Shown here one piece after another: positions 16,559-24,933 of a DNA stretch of 64,000 nt (position 1 is its first letter; each line of letters starts with the position of its first letter). The stretch is from Gemmiger formicilis. Lineage in GTDB: Bacteria; Bacillota; Clostridia; Oscillospirales; Ruminococcaceae. The translations under genes and the position numbers were made by a program. The notes under the pieces were generated by a model, which saw nothing but the letters and a program-made list of their open reading frames with translations, made no database searches and had not been told where the DNA came from. The stretch is taken from NCBI RefSeq assembly GCF_018784445.1, contig NZ_WQOH01000008.1, forward strand, positions 1-64,000, in the 5' to 3' direction.

Positions 16559-17074
16559 TTATATCCCATTCCGCCGCAATACAGCGATCACGCGGCCCTG
16601 TATCTCCCCTGCCTGCACCGGGCCGAACCAGCGGCTGTCGCGGGCGCCTGCGCGGGCGTCGCATAATATAAAATATTCGCCGTCGGCCAGGGTCAGCGGG
16701 TAGGTCACGTTGCTGTCATATTTCGGCGTTTCTTCGTAGATATCAGGCTCCGCCACCGTGCTGCCGTTGATGACAAGCGCCGCCGCGTCGGTCACTTCCA
16801 CCGTGTCGCCGCCCCGGGCCGCGACCCGGCCTGTGCGGCGCTGGCCATCCTTGGTAAAGACAACGACCTCCCCTGCCGTGCAGCTGCGGGGCAGCCGGTA
16901 AAACAGCAGCAGGTCGCCGGGCTTCAAATGCGGGTGCATCGCGGCATCGGGCTGGATGTACAGCCCGAACACGACGCCGAACAGCATGACCAGCAGCGCG
17001 GCCAACGCCCCGGCCCGCACAAGAAACTCCCGGATATCCGCCCAGGCTGCCCGGCGCCGGGTCTGCGGCTCCAT
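16559..17074 (-). CDS. SipA-like signal peptidase homologue lacking catalytic residues
   Basis: A 171-residue membrane-anchored member of the type I signal peptidase (S26) family: one helix (about residues 22-40), then the box normally SMxPTLKxGD, here AMHPHLKPGD, and the box normally KRVIGxPGD, here GRVAARGGD, then the C-terminal DSRWFGPV box. The nucleophilic Ser is Ala45 (GCG) and the general-base Lys is Gly82 (GGC), so the protein cannot be a working peptidase by the known mechanism. Pilus loci of group A streptococcus encode SipA, a signal-peptidase-like protein that also lacks the Ser/Lys dyad and is needed for pilus assembly. Position between adhesin and pilin genes matches. Confidence 0.85.
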   Translation of the reverse strand: MEPQTRRRAAWADIREFLVRAGALAALLVMLFGVVFGLYIQPDAAMHPHLKPGDLLLFYRLPRSCTAGEVVVFTKDGQRRTGRVAARGGDTVEVTDAAALVINGSTVAEPDIYEETPKYDSNVTYPLTLADGEYFILCDARAGARDSRWFGPVQAGEIQGRVIAVLRRNGI

Positions 17075-17077
17075 AGG

Positions 17078-19951
17078 TCACGCCCCCTTGCGGCGGCGCA
17101 GGCAGACCAAGCCCAGCAGGGCGCAGAGCAGCATCCAAACTGCCGGGGCCGTGTCCGGGCCAAATCCCGTGGGCGGTGCGCCGTCCTTGTTGTTGACACA
17201 GGTAAGCGTGGCGCTCTGTGCGCCCAGGGTTCCCCCGCCGCTGGTGCCGACCTCGACGCTGCCATCAAGGTCGAAGCTCGTCTCATAACCGGTGTTGTCG
17301 GTTTCGGTCACGGTGAAGGCATCCCCCGGGCGCAGGTGGCCGATGGTGATGCTGCCCCGGTGGCGCAGCGTGAAGCCGCTCCCGGTCAGGGCCGCGCCTT
17401 CCCCTTTCGTCACATAGGCGCTGGCGGCGGTGATGGCCTGGCCGGCGACCGTGGCCGTGAAGGGAAACTCACGGCGGGCGTCGCCCAGACCGCCTGTCAC
17501 CTGCTTGGTGATGGTCAGCGTCAGGAACGGCGCATAGCTGTTCGTGATGGTCACTTCTGCCGTCTGGCCGGACATGACCTGCACTTCGGCCGCGGCATCG
17601 TCGGCGGTGGTCGTGCAGTAGTAGTTTGCCAGGTCGGGGTGGGCCGTCTCGGTCACGGTATAGCGGTTGACCGGGATGTCTTTCAGCGTCACGCCGGTGA
17701 GGCCCTTCAGCGCAATGGTCAGCGCGCCGCCCGCCGTTAGTTCCCGCGTTTCGGTCGTACCATCATCAAATTGCAGTGTATAGCTGCCGATGGGCAGGCT
17801 GCTGACCGTGAAGGTGTTCGTCACTGCGTCGGCTTCCGCTTGCTGCGCCTCGTCGGCCACAGCCTTGGTCAGGTGCAGGCTGCCGGTGGGGCGGGCGTAG
17901 ATGTTGCGGAACTCTGCAGTCGTGTCGGCGCTTGTGGTCAGCGTAATGTCCGCCAGGCTTGTGCCTGTCTGCTCATTGTCACCGTTCACCGCCGCCTGGG
18001 TGCCCAGGTAGAGCAGGCCCGCCGGGGCATCGTGGCCAGTCTCTTCCACAGTGTAGGTGTAGTTTACGCTGCCGTCGTCGCTGGTCAGCGGCAGGTCGGT
18101 CAGGGTATAGCGGCTGCGGGTGGGGTCAGCACTGTCCACGGTCATATCCGCACCGTGGATCGTCGCGACCGTACCGTTCTGGTTCGCCACGGTGAACGTC
18201 AGGTTTGCCCGCGCGGCGGTCAGCTCCTCGGCAGTCAGGCCGCCCGTTATGGTTTTGCGGATGGTCAGATTTGCGCGGCCCGCCACCGCCGGGGCAGGGT
18301 TGGTGCTGAACCAGACGTTGTCCAGCAGATTGCCCTCGGTGCGCTTGTCGTCCTGGGTTTGCACCGCCAGGAAAAAGAAGCGGCTCACATACTGCCCGCC
18401 AGGGACCTGGTATGTGCCCTTGTGTGTTGCCCAGTTGACGACGCCATCGGTCATTTCGCCGCCGACCATAAAAGTGCTGATGGGCACCTTCTGGCCGTTG
18501 TACTCGACCAGATCGTTCAGGGCATTGCGCACACTGTCTTTAGCCTCGTTCTGGGCGGCGGCAGTCAGCGTTTTGGTGATTGCTTCGGCCACCGTGACCG
18601 GCGCGATCAGCAGCACCATCGTGTCCGCGCCGTTGCGGCCCTTGTGGGCCAGCGACCAGTTCAGCGTGGAGCCGGGCACGGTCAGCACATCCTGATAGAG
18701 CGCACCGTAGGCTTCGCAGTTCAGCTCGGCGAACTGATTGCCGTCCTGGGCGCTGCGGGTGTTGTAGCTGACCCTGGGGTCGTTGTTTTCTAAGTCGTCA
18801 TTATAGTTGTGGTTGGTTCCGTCTACAATTTCTATGTAGTTGGCCCACTGGGTTTTATCGGCGCGTGTTTCTTCCTCGTCCGTCCAGTGGTAGTACAGGC
18901 CCGTCGTGTGCCATACAAGCCCCTGTGTGGTGTCCGCCAACTGGGCAAAATGGCTTTTTATGGTCTGCTCTTTGTCCTCCGGTGCGTAGGAAAGCACGCC
19001 GGTCCGGGTATGCTCCACCGCCATGCTGTGCAGGCTCGGGCTTTCAAAGCTGCCGTTTTGCAGCTGCAAATGGTAGGGCACACGGGCTTCGGCCGCCTTA
19101 GTACCGTTGAAGCCGGTGACTTCCACTTTGTAATACAGCCGCTCGGTAGGGCCGACATTGGCGATGCAGGAATCAATGGCGGCGTTCAGCTTGTGCTCGC
19201 CGCCCTCGGTGATGTTCCACTCGCTGCCGGTGCAGATGCGCGGCGTGACCTGCTCCCAGTTCTGGCCATCGTGGCTGCGGTACCAGGTGTAGGTCACGTC
19301 CTGCCGTTCCGCGCTGCCGTTGACGACAGCGGTAAAGCAGCCGTCTGTGCTGATGGTGTCCTGTACTTCCAGCGTGTCCACTACAAGGGGCACGGCCGTC
19401 GGCTCTGGTATAGGCGCTGCCAGCACGGCGGCATATTTCGTCTCCTCCGCAGTCTGCTGTGAAACCGGGCTGGCCGTGGGCTGCGGTGCCGGGCTGGCCG
19501 TGGGCGCGGGGGGCACGGTAGGCAGCGGCGCAGCGGTAGGCTGCGGCGTTGGGGCCACCGTCGGCTCCGGGCCAGCCGGGGCCTGGGTTGGCGCGGCGGT
19601 GGGGTCCGGGATGGGCGGTTCCGTCGGTTCGGGGGCAGGTTCCGCCGTCGGCTCGGGTGTTGTCTCGGCTGTCGGCTCCGGGGCAGGGGCCTCGGTGGGC
19701 ATGGGTTCCGGGGTCGGCTCGGCAGCAGAGTCCGGCGGGGTTTCGGTGGTTTCCGGAGCCGGTTCCGCCGTGGGGTCGGGCACTTCGGTCTCGACCACGA
19801 CTTCTTCCGCCGCAGGCGGGTCAGGGTCAGCCGGGGCAGCCACGGCGGGCAGCTCGGCCAGGGCGGGCAGATCGTCCGCCGCGAACACTGTGCTGGCCGT
19901 GCTTGCCGCCATACAGCAGGCCAGAAACACAGCCAACAGACGTTTTCTCAT
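17078..19951 (-). CDS. Large sortase-anchored adhesin, probable pilus tip protein
   Basis: A 957-residue secreted protein and the first gene of the pilus operon. ATG 19951 follows GAGGAGGAACAGCAT; the open frame extends upstream without a signal. After the signal peptide comes a long Pro/Glu/Thr/Ala-rich segment (about residues 30-170), then a domain near 290-590 with NGSFESPSLHS, GNQFAELNCE and NWSLAHKGRNG motifs recalling carbohydrate-binding-like surface modules, then three or four Cna-B/isopeptide-type repeats (LTIRKTITGGL, SLHLTKAVAD, LTLTITKQVTGGL). It ends APPTG at 925, a hydrophobic helix and RRRKGA. APPTG resembles the VPPTG signal of the streptococcal tip adhesin Cpa. No thioester domain is evident. 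Ligand unknown. Confidence 0.8.
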   Translation of the reverse strand: MRKRLLAVFLACCMAASTASTVFAADDLPALAELPAVAAPADPDPPAAEEVVVETEVPDPTAEPAPETTETPPDSAAEPTPEPMPTEAPAPEPTAETTPEPTAEPAPEPTEPPIPDPTAAPTQAPAGPEPTVAPTPQPTAAPLPTVPPAPTASPAPQPTASPVSQQTAEETKYAAVLAAPIPEPTAVPLVVDTLEVQDTISTDGCFTAVVNGSAERQDVTYTWYRSHDGQNWEQVTPRICTGSEWNITEGGEHKLNAAIDSCIANVGPTERLYYKVEVTGFNGTKAAEARVPYHLQLQNGSFESPSLHSMAVEHTRTGVLSYAPEDKEQTIKSHFAQLADTTQGLVWHTTGLYYHWTDEEETRADKTQWANYIEIVDGTNHNYNDDLENNDPRVSYNTRSAQDGNQFAELNCEAYGALYQDVLTVPGSTLNWSLAHKGRNGADTMVLLIAPVTVAEAITKTLTAAAQNEAKDSVRNALNDLVEYNGQKVPISTFMVGGEMTDGVVNWATHKGTYQVPGGQYVSRFFFLAVQTQDDKRTEGNLLDNVWFSTNPAPAVAGRANLTIRKTITGGLTAEELTAARANLTFTVANQNGTVATIHGADMTVDSADPTRSRYTLTDLPLTSDDGSVNYTYTVEETGHDAPAGLLYLGTQAAVNGDNEQTGTSLADITLTTSADTTAEFRNIYARPTGSLHLTKAVADEAQQAEADAVTNTFTVSSLPIGSYTLQFDDGTTETRELTAGGALTIALKGLTGVTLKDIPVNRYTVTETAHPDLANYYCTTTADDAAAEVQVMSGQTAEVTITNSYAPFLTLTITKQVTGGLGDARREFPFTATVAGQAITAASAYVTKGEGAALTGSGFTLRHRGSITIGHLRPGDAFTVTETDNTGYETSFDLDGSVEVGTSGGGTLGAQSATLTCVNNKDGAPPTGFGPDTAPAVWMLLCALLGLVCLRRRKGA

Positions 19952-20079
19952 ATGCTGTTCCTCCTCACACAGTCTCCCATGGGGGTTGTCCCCCACAGGG
20001 ATCGCTTTGGAGTATACAGCCCCCGCCCCGCAAAAGGCGTCGAGGTGCGTGGATGTGCAAAAGGTTATATTTTCCAGCA

Positions 20080-20114
20080 AAAAGAAAAAGCACCCGCCAA
20101 AACTGGCAGGTGCT
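20080..20114 (-). terminator. Terminator of the chimeric glycosyl-hydrolase gene
   Basis: On the minus strand GCACCTGCCA pairs with TGGCGGGTGC and is followed by TTTTTC. It separates this gene from the pilus operon, whose own promoter must lie in 19952-20080; I see only a weak TATAAC (20069-20064) there. Confidence 0.75.
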
Positions 20115-20133
20115 CGGGTAAATTATGCAGTTT

Positions 20134-21260
20134 TTACGCCTGGTCGTACTTGCTGGGCACGGCGCGCAGGGAGATCGTGCGGTCAAAGGTGCTGTATGCG
20201 GTCAGGTAGGCGGTAAAGCAGCCGTCCATCCGGCCCATGCTGCCCTCCTTGCCGGCGGTGTAGTTATGCTCGGCAAAGCAGGGGCCGACCGAAATACCGT
20301 TCACGCCCTTGGATGCGACCAGCGTGCCGTCCTTGACGACGACACCGCCGCCGTCATTGCCCTCGAGCATGAAATGCTCGTTCTCGACGCGGCAGCCCGC
20401 GTTGAAGGCCAGTTCCACCCGCAGCGGGCCGCGTCGCTGTATTGCAGGGCGTAGTTCTGCTCGGGGTCCCCCACCGGGGCCACGCCGAACCGCACGCCGT
20501 ACCGCCGGGCCGTGGCGTGGCACAGCTCCACCAGCGCGTTCACGTTCTCCCGCCGCCAGTCGTCCTGGGTCAGCGCCGTGCCGCTGGCCGCGTAGTCCGC
20601 CGCGTCAAAGGCCGGGTCGGTGGTGGGGTAAAAATAGTCGTCGAAATGGATGCCGTCCACATCATAGTTGGCGCACAGCTCTCCCACCGCGTCGGCTATG
20701 TACTGCCGCACCGCCGTGTTGGCCGGGTCCAGGTACGCGCCGGTGTCGGTGTATTTGACCCAATCGGGGTGCAGCTTGGCCGGGCTGGCGCCGCAGAGCG
20801 CCGGGGTCAGCCCAGCCTGGATGCGGTAGGGGTTGACCCAGGCTTCCAGTGCAAGCCCCCGGTCATGGGCGGCCTGCACCAGCAGGGCCAGCGGGTCATA
20901 GCCGGGGTCCCGCCCCTGCTGCCCGGTGCAAAGGTGGCTGAACGGGTAGTAGCTGCTGGGGTAGAGTGCATCCCCAAAGGGCCGCACCTGCGCCAGCACG
21001 ACAGTGGCCCCCAGGTTCCGGATATTGTCCAGTATGACCGCTATATCGCCAGAAAACGTCTCCGGCGTGGAAAAATCCACCTGCTGCCATTCCAGGTAAC
21101 TGACCCACACGGCGCGGTAGGGCGCGGCGGCGGTTGGCTCTGCCGTGGCCGTGGGCGCAGGGGTGGCAGCGGGCGCAGTCTCCCCCCGCCGGGGCAGTGC
21201 TGCCAGCGGGGCCGCCAGAAAAACAGCTATTATAAATAGATAGAATACAACTCGGCGCAT
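20134..21260 (-). pseudogene. Broken GHL10/DUF187-type glycosyl-hydrolase-like gene fused to a foreign 3' end
   Basis: The 5' part (21260 to about 20440) encodes a signal anchor (MRRVVFYLFIIAVFLAAPLA), a Pro/Thr/Ala linker and a family-10-like glycosyl-hydrolase domain: AVWVSYLEWQQVDFS, QVRPFGDALYPSS, EAWVNPYRIQ, DGIHFDDYFYPT. It stops matching after NYALQYSDAARCGW, where the family normally continues with the second half of the barrel. From about 20420 a different frame encodes some 95 residues (from VELAFNAGCRVENEHFMLEG to VPSKYDQA) that I do not recognise. As sequenced the first frame runs on to 20301 with nonsense residues. A deletion joining two genes, or an assembly fault, would explain it. 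Confidence 0.6.
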
Positions 21261-21332
21261 AGGTCGTCCCCCCTCACGGTACAAGCCTATGCGGCGCTGC
21301 CCACGGTTATGTACGACATCGCCACAAACAAA

Positions 21333-21362
21333 TTGACATTTTTCGCCGCACGATGTTATACT
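21333..21362 (+). promoter_or_regulatory. Promoter of the GGDEF/HD-GYP gene
   Basis: TTGACA (21333-21338), 18-bp spacer, TATACT (21357-21362). Confidence 0.7.
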
Positions 21363-21405
21363 GTTGTAGTATATAACACAATAAATCCACAAAAGGCGGC
21401 AGAAT

Positions 21406-23328
21406 ATGACCAGAGAACAGGTCGAAAAGGAAATGGCCCAATACCGCACGATTTTTACGGTCGTGCGCCTGTTGGAGGCTGCGCAGGTCGGCAGTGACAA
21501 GACTCTCAGCGACTACTGCAAATGCTACGACTTTTGGCAGAAGCACACCCAGTGCCAGAACTGTATCTCGGCGCAGGTCCTGCGCGACCACACCCAGCGC
21601 ACCAAGCTGGAATACATGGGCAGCCAGGTCTTTCAGGTCACGGCGGTCTACCGTGAGGTGGACGGCCAGCCCTGCGTGATGGAGCTGATCCAGCAGCTGG
21701 ACAGCGAGACCCTTATTGACCCCGAAAACAGCAACCGCCTGATGGACAGCGTGACCGGCTACCACTTCAAGCTCTACCACGATGCCCTGACCGGCGGCTA
21801 CAACCGCCGTTATTTTGAGGATGTGCTCAAGGACAAGACCGCCCCTGCCGGTGTGGCCGTGCTGGACCTGGACGACTTCAAGCTCTACAACGATACCTAC
21901 GGCCACCACGCGGGCGATCTGGCCCTGCGCACCGCCGTGGAGGTCGTGCGCGCCAACATCCGCAAAAGCGACAGCCTGATCCGCTACGGCGGCGACGAAT
22001 TTCTGCTGGTGCTGCCGGGCATTGAGCGGGGCGCGTTCAACGCGAAATTACAGCGCATCTGCAAGAAAATCCACGCCGCCACCGTGCCGGGGTACAGCTG
22101 TCTGCAGCTTTCTGTCAGCATCGGCGGCGTGATGTCCCAGCCGGACGAAACGGTGGAGCACGCCGTTGGCCGCGCCGACAAGCTGATGTACCAGGCCAAG
22201 AACCACAAAAACACGGTCGTGACCGAGGACACCGCCGCCCCCAGGGCCAGCACCGCCGCCGGGCGCGAGAACCAGACCCGCCAGAACATCCTGATCGTTG
22301 ATGATTCCGAGATGAACCGCGCGATTTTGTCGGAGATTCTGGGCAGCGACTACAATATATTGGAAGCCGCCAACGGCGAGGAATGCCTGGCCATGCTGGA
22401 GCAGTACGGCACCGGCATTGCGCTGATTCTGCTGGACATCGTCATGCCGGTGATGGACGGCTTTGAAGTGCTGGCTGCCATGAACCGCAACCACTGGATC
22501 GAGGATATCCCGGTCATCATGATTTCCAGCGAGGACTCCGACCCGGTCGTGCGCCACGCCTACGAGATGGGCGTCTCGGACTATGTCAGCCGCCCCTTTG
22601 ACGCGAGCATCGTCTACCGGCGCGTCTTTAACACCATCAAGCTCTACGCCAAGCAGCGGCGGCTCATCTCGCTGGTGACGAGCCAGACCCGCGAGAAAGA
22701 GAAGAACACCCAGATGATGGTCTCGATTTTGAGCGAGGTCGTTGAGTTCCGCAACGGCGAGAGCGGCCTGCACGTGCAGCACATCGGCACGCTGACCCAG
22801 CGCCTGTTGGAGCGCCTGACCCAGAAAACCGACAAGTACGACCTACCGCCCGAGAAGCAGGAGCTGATCGTGCTGGCATCGGCGCTGCACGACATCGGCA
22901 AAATCGCGATAGACGACAAGATTTTGAACAAGCCCGGCCGCCTGACGCAGGAGGAGTTCAACATCATGAAGACCCACACGGTCATCGGCGCAAATATGCT
23001 GGACAAGCTGGGCATATACCGCAGCGAAGCACTGGTGCGCACCGCGTATGAAATCTGCCGTTGGCATCACGAGCGTTGGGACGGCCGCGGCTACCCTGAC
23101 GGCCTGTCCGGGGACCGCATCCCGATTTCGGCGCAGGTCGTCTCGATGGCCGACGTGTACGACGCGCTGGTGAGCAAGCGCGTGTACAAGGCCGCCTACG
23201 CCCCCGACACCGCTGTACAGATGATTTTGCACGGCGACTGCGGCACGTTCAATCCCCTGCTGCTGGAATGTCTGGTGGAGATACAGGACGTGCTGAAAGA
23301 GGATGTTACCGAGGTGCTACCGAATTAA
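21406..23328 (+). CDS. Cyclic-di-GMP protein with GGDEF, receiver and HD-GYP domains
   Basis: A 640-residue cytoplasmic protein. An N-terminal 120-residue domain with Cys pairs (CKC, CQNC) may sense a ligand or metal. The diguanylate cyclase domain (about 125-280) has an intact GGDEF at 195-199 and an inhibitory RxxD site (RKSD, 186-189) five residues before it. A response-regulator receiver domain follows (294-415; phospho-acceptor Asp344 in LLDIVMP). The C-terminal HD-GYP phosphodiesterase domain (about 440-625) has HDIGK, HHERWDGRGYPDG and DVYDAL. It could both make and degrade c-di-GMP, switched by phosphorylation. No partner kinase is adjacent. ATG 21406 follows AAGGCGG. Confidence 0.88.
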   Translation: MTREQVEKEMAQYRTIFTVVRLLEAAQVGSDKTLSDYCKCYDFWQKHTQCQNCISAQVLRDHTQRTKLEYMGSQVFQVTAVYREVDGQPCVMELIQQLDSETLIDPENSNRLMDSVTGYHFKLYHDALTGGYNRRYFEDVLKDKTAPAGVAVLDLDDFKLYNDTYGHHAGDLALRTAVEVVRANIRKSDSLIRYGGDEFLLVLPGIERGAFNAKLQRICKKIHAATVPGYSCLQLSVSIGGVMSQPDETVEHAVGRADKLMYQAKNHKNTVVTEDTAAPRASTAAGRENQTRQNILIVDDSEMNRAILSEILGSDYNILEAANGEECLAMLEQYGTGIALILLDIVMPVMDGFEVLAAMNRNHWIEDIPVIMISSEDSDPVVRHAYEMGVSDYVSRPFDASIVYRRVFNTIKLYAKQRRLISLVTSQTREKEKNTQMMVSILSEVVEFRNGESGLHVQHIGTLTQRLLERLTQKTDKYDLPPEKQELIVLASALHDIGKIAIDDKILNKPGRLTQEEFNIMKTHTVIGANMLDKLGIYRSEALVRTAYEICRWHHERWDGRGYPDGLSGDRIPISAQVVSMADVYDALVSKRVYKAAYAPDTAVQMILHGDCGTFNPLLLECLVEIQDVLKEDVTEVLPN

Positions 23329-23330
23329 AT

Positions 23331-23564
23331 CAGTGGATTGCATCAGAGAAGCAGGAACTTGCGACAGTCATGGAGCGATATGGTGTGGAATAGCTGCAAA
23401 AGGGTACACATGAGAAACATTTGTCGGTGCTTGAATTTGAAAAGAAAGAGCGGGCAAGGGAAGTAGCTGAATTGGATAGCCAGAAGCGGGAAATATCTTC
23501 GGTGGTTGCACAGCTTGGAGAAGAGGTTTCTGTAAAGAAACAGGAATTAAAGAACCATGTTTGA
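23331..23564 (+). pseudogene. Remnant of a MobV/Pre-type plasmid mobilization gene
   Basis: An in-frame stretch of 78 codons with no start and one internal TAG (23391-23393), ending at TGA 23562. It reads WIASEKQELATVMERYGVE, stop, LQKGTHEKHLSVLEFEKKER and onward into a Lys/Glu-rich coiled coil ending KKQELKNHV. The ERYGVEWxQKGTHEKHLSVL pattern is how the C-terminal coiled-coil part of MobV-family relaxases reads, so the stop probably replaces a TGG. It abuts the stop of the upstream gene and is AT-rich relative to it, marking the left end of an imported segment. Confidence 0.6.
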
Positions 23565-23577
23565 AAGGGTGAATTAG

Positions 23578-24519
23578 ATGATATTAAGCGTAAGTAGAAG
23601 AACTGATATTCCTAATTATTATTCAGAATGGTTCTATAATAGAATAAAAGAAGGATTTTTATATGTTCGTAATCCGATGAATGCTCATCAGATAAGTGAA
23701 ATAAAAATCACTCCAGATGTTGTAGATTGCATAGTGTTTTGGACAAAGAATCCGTTGCCAATGATGAAAAGGTTAAACGAGATAAAAGATTATAATTACT
23801 ATTTTCAATTCACATTGACTGGATATGGAAATGATGTTGAGGTTAATTTACCAAATAAAAAAACAGAAATGATTCCGGTATTTCAAGAACTGTCAGAAAA
23901 AATTGGCAAGCAGAAAGTGATTTGGAGATATGATCCTATATTCTTTTCTGATAGATATACGAAAGAATATCATTTGAAGGCATTTAAAAGCATTGCTGAG
24001 GCTTTAAGTGGATACACGGAAAAATGCGTGATTAGTTTTGTTGATATGTATCCTAAAAATCAAAAAAATATGGATGGATTGTCAAGTTATGAATTAAATG
24101 ATGATGAGCTGCGGGAATTTGCTGAGAAATTAAGTAAGATAGCTGCGGATAATAATATTAAGATTGGAAGTTGTGCAGAAAAAATAGATTTGGATGAATG
24201 TGGTATAATTCATAATTGTTGCATAGATAGAGAATTAATTGAAAAAATTATCGGATGTAAACTTAATGTTGGCAAAGACAAAAATCAGCGCAAAGAATGT
24301 GGATGCGTTGAAAGCGTTGAAATAGGTACTTATAATACATGCAAAAATGGATGTGCATATTGCTATGCAAATTATAGTTCAAAAAGTGTAGAAACAAACG
24401 CTGCCAAATATGATTCTTCGTCACCTCTTCTATGTGGGCAAGTTCAAGAAGATGACAAAATAACGATTAGAAAAGTTGAGTCATTAAAAGAAACACAGCT
24501 AAGTATTTTTGATATGTGA
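23578..24519 (+). CDS. DUF1848 family protein with C-terminal Cys cluster
   Basis: A 313-residue protein beginning MILSVSRRTDIPNYYSEWFY, the characteristic N-terminus of DUF1848, with CIVFWTKNP and KVIWRYDPI motifs further on. Near residues 238-262 it has CGCVESVEIGTYNTCKNGCAYCYAN, whose CxxxCxxC arrangement is that of a radical-SAM iron-sulfur site, here near the C-terminus and not in its usual N-terminal place. Biochemical function is unknown to me. Base composition is far more AT-rich than all neighbours and codon use is A/T-ending, so the gene is probably horizontally acquired with the mobilization remnant just upstream. AAAGGGTGA precedes the ATG. Confidence 0.8.
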   Translation: MILSVSRRTDIPNYYSEWFYNRIKEGFLYVRNPMNAHQISEIKITPDVVDCIVFWTKNPLPMMKRLNEIKDYNYYFQFTLTGYGNDVEVNLPNKKTEMIPVFQELSEKIGKQKVIWRYDPIFFSDRYTKEYHLKAFKSIAEALSGYTEKCVISFVDMYPKNQKNMDGLSSYELNDDELREFAEKLSKIAADNNIKIGSCAEKIDLDECGIIHNCCIDRELIEKIIGCKLNVGKDKNQRKECGCVESVEIGTYNTCKNGCAYCYANYSSKSVETNAAKYDSSSPLLCGQVQEDDKITIRKVESLKETQLSIFDM

Positions 24520-24600
24520 GTTCATTATTATAACGTATATTTTTAAGAGTATATTTGGCTCCATTTTAGCTCTAAAAATTTTAGATGAGGTACACAAAAA

Positions 24601-24690
24601 ATGCGAAATAAGATGAATATGACGAATAAAATGCACAAATGTGCACCTAGAAACAGCCAGATAAATCTCTCCGCCCAAGAGTTTGAATAA
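24601..24690 (+). CDS. Possible 29-residue ORF in the low-GC island
   Basis: ATG CGA AAT AAG to TAA encodes MRNKMNMTNKMHKCAPRNSQ followed by INLSAQEFE. A purine-rich GATGAGG lies about 12 nt upstream. It may be the 5' fragment of a gene cut off where normal GC content resumes (about 24690). Nothing identifies it; it could be chance. Confidence 0.2.
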   Translation: MRNKMNMTNKMHKCAPRNSQINLSAQEFE

Positions 24691-24691
24691 T

Positions 24692-24762
24692 GCCTGCGGC
24701 GGCCAGAGGACCGGCCACCTTACAACACGATAGGGGCGGAGTTCTGCTCCGCCCCCTACAAA
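24692..24762. repeat. GC-rich palindromic module flanking the low-GC island
   Basis: Contains GGCCAGAGGACCGGCC and then TAGGGGCGGAG-TTCTG-CTCCGCCCCCTA. It marks the return to high GC. The remaining gap 24520-24859 shows no further gene. Confidence 0.55.
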
Positions 24763-24819
24763 CACACGCCGCTTATTTCCCGATTTCTTACAGATTTATT
24801 ACGCTTCAGCGGAACTATG

Positions 24820-24848
24820 TTGAAAATTGTCTCGTTTTGTGATAAAAT
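24820..24848 (+). promoter_or_regulatory. Promoter of the sugar-phosphate transferase
   Basis: TTGAAA (24820-24825), 17-bp spacer, TAAAAT (24843-24848). Confidence 0.65.
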
Positions 24849-24933
24849 ACAGTGATATGTGTGTCATTGCATTGTATGCCGCCGCTATCATGCGCGGCAT
24901 CTGCCACTATATACGAGAGGAATCTTCACCGAT

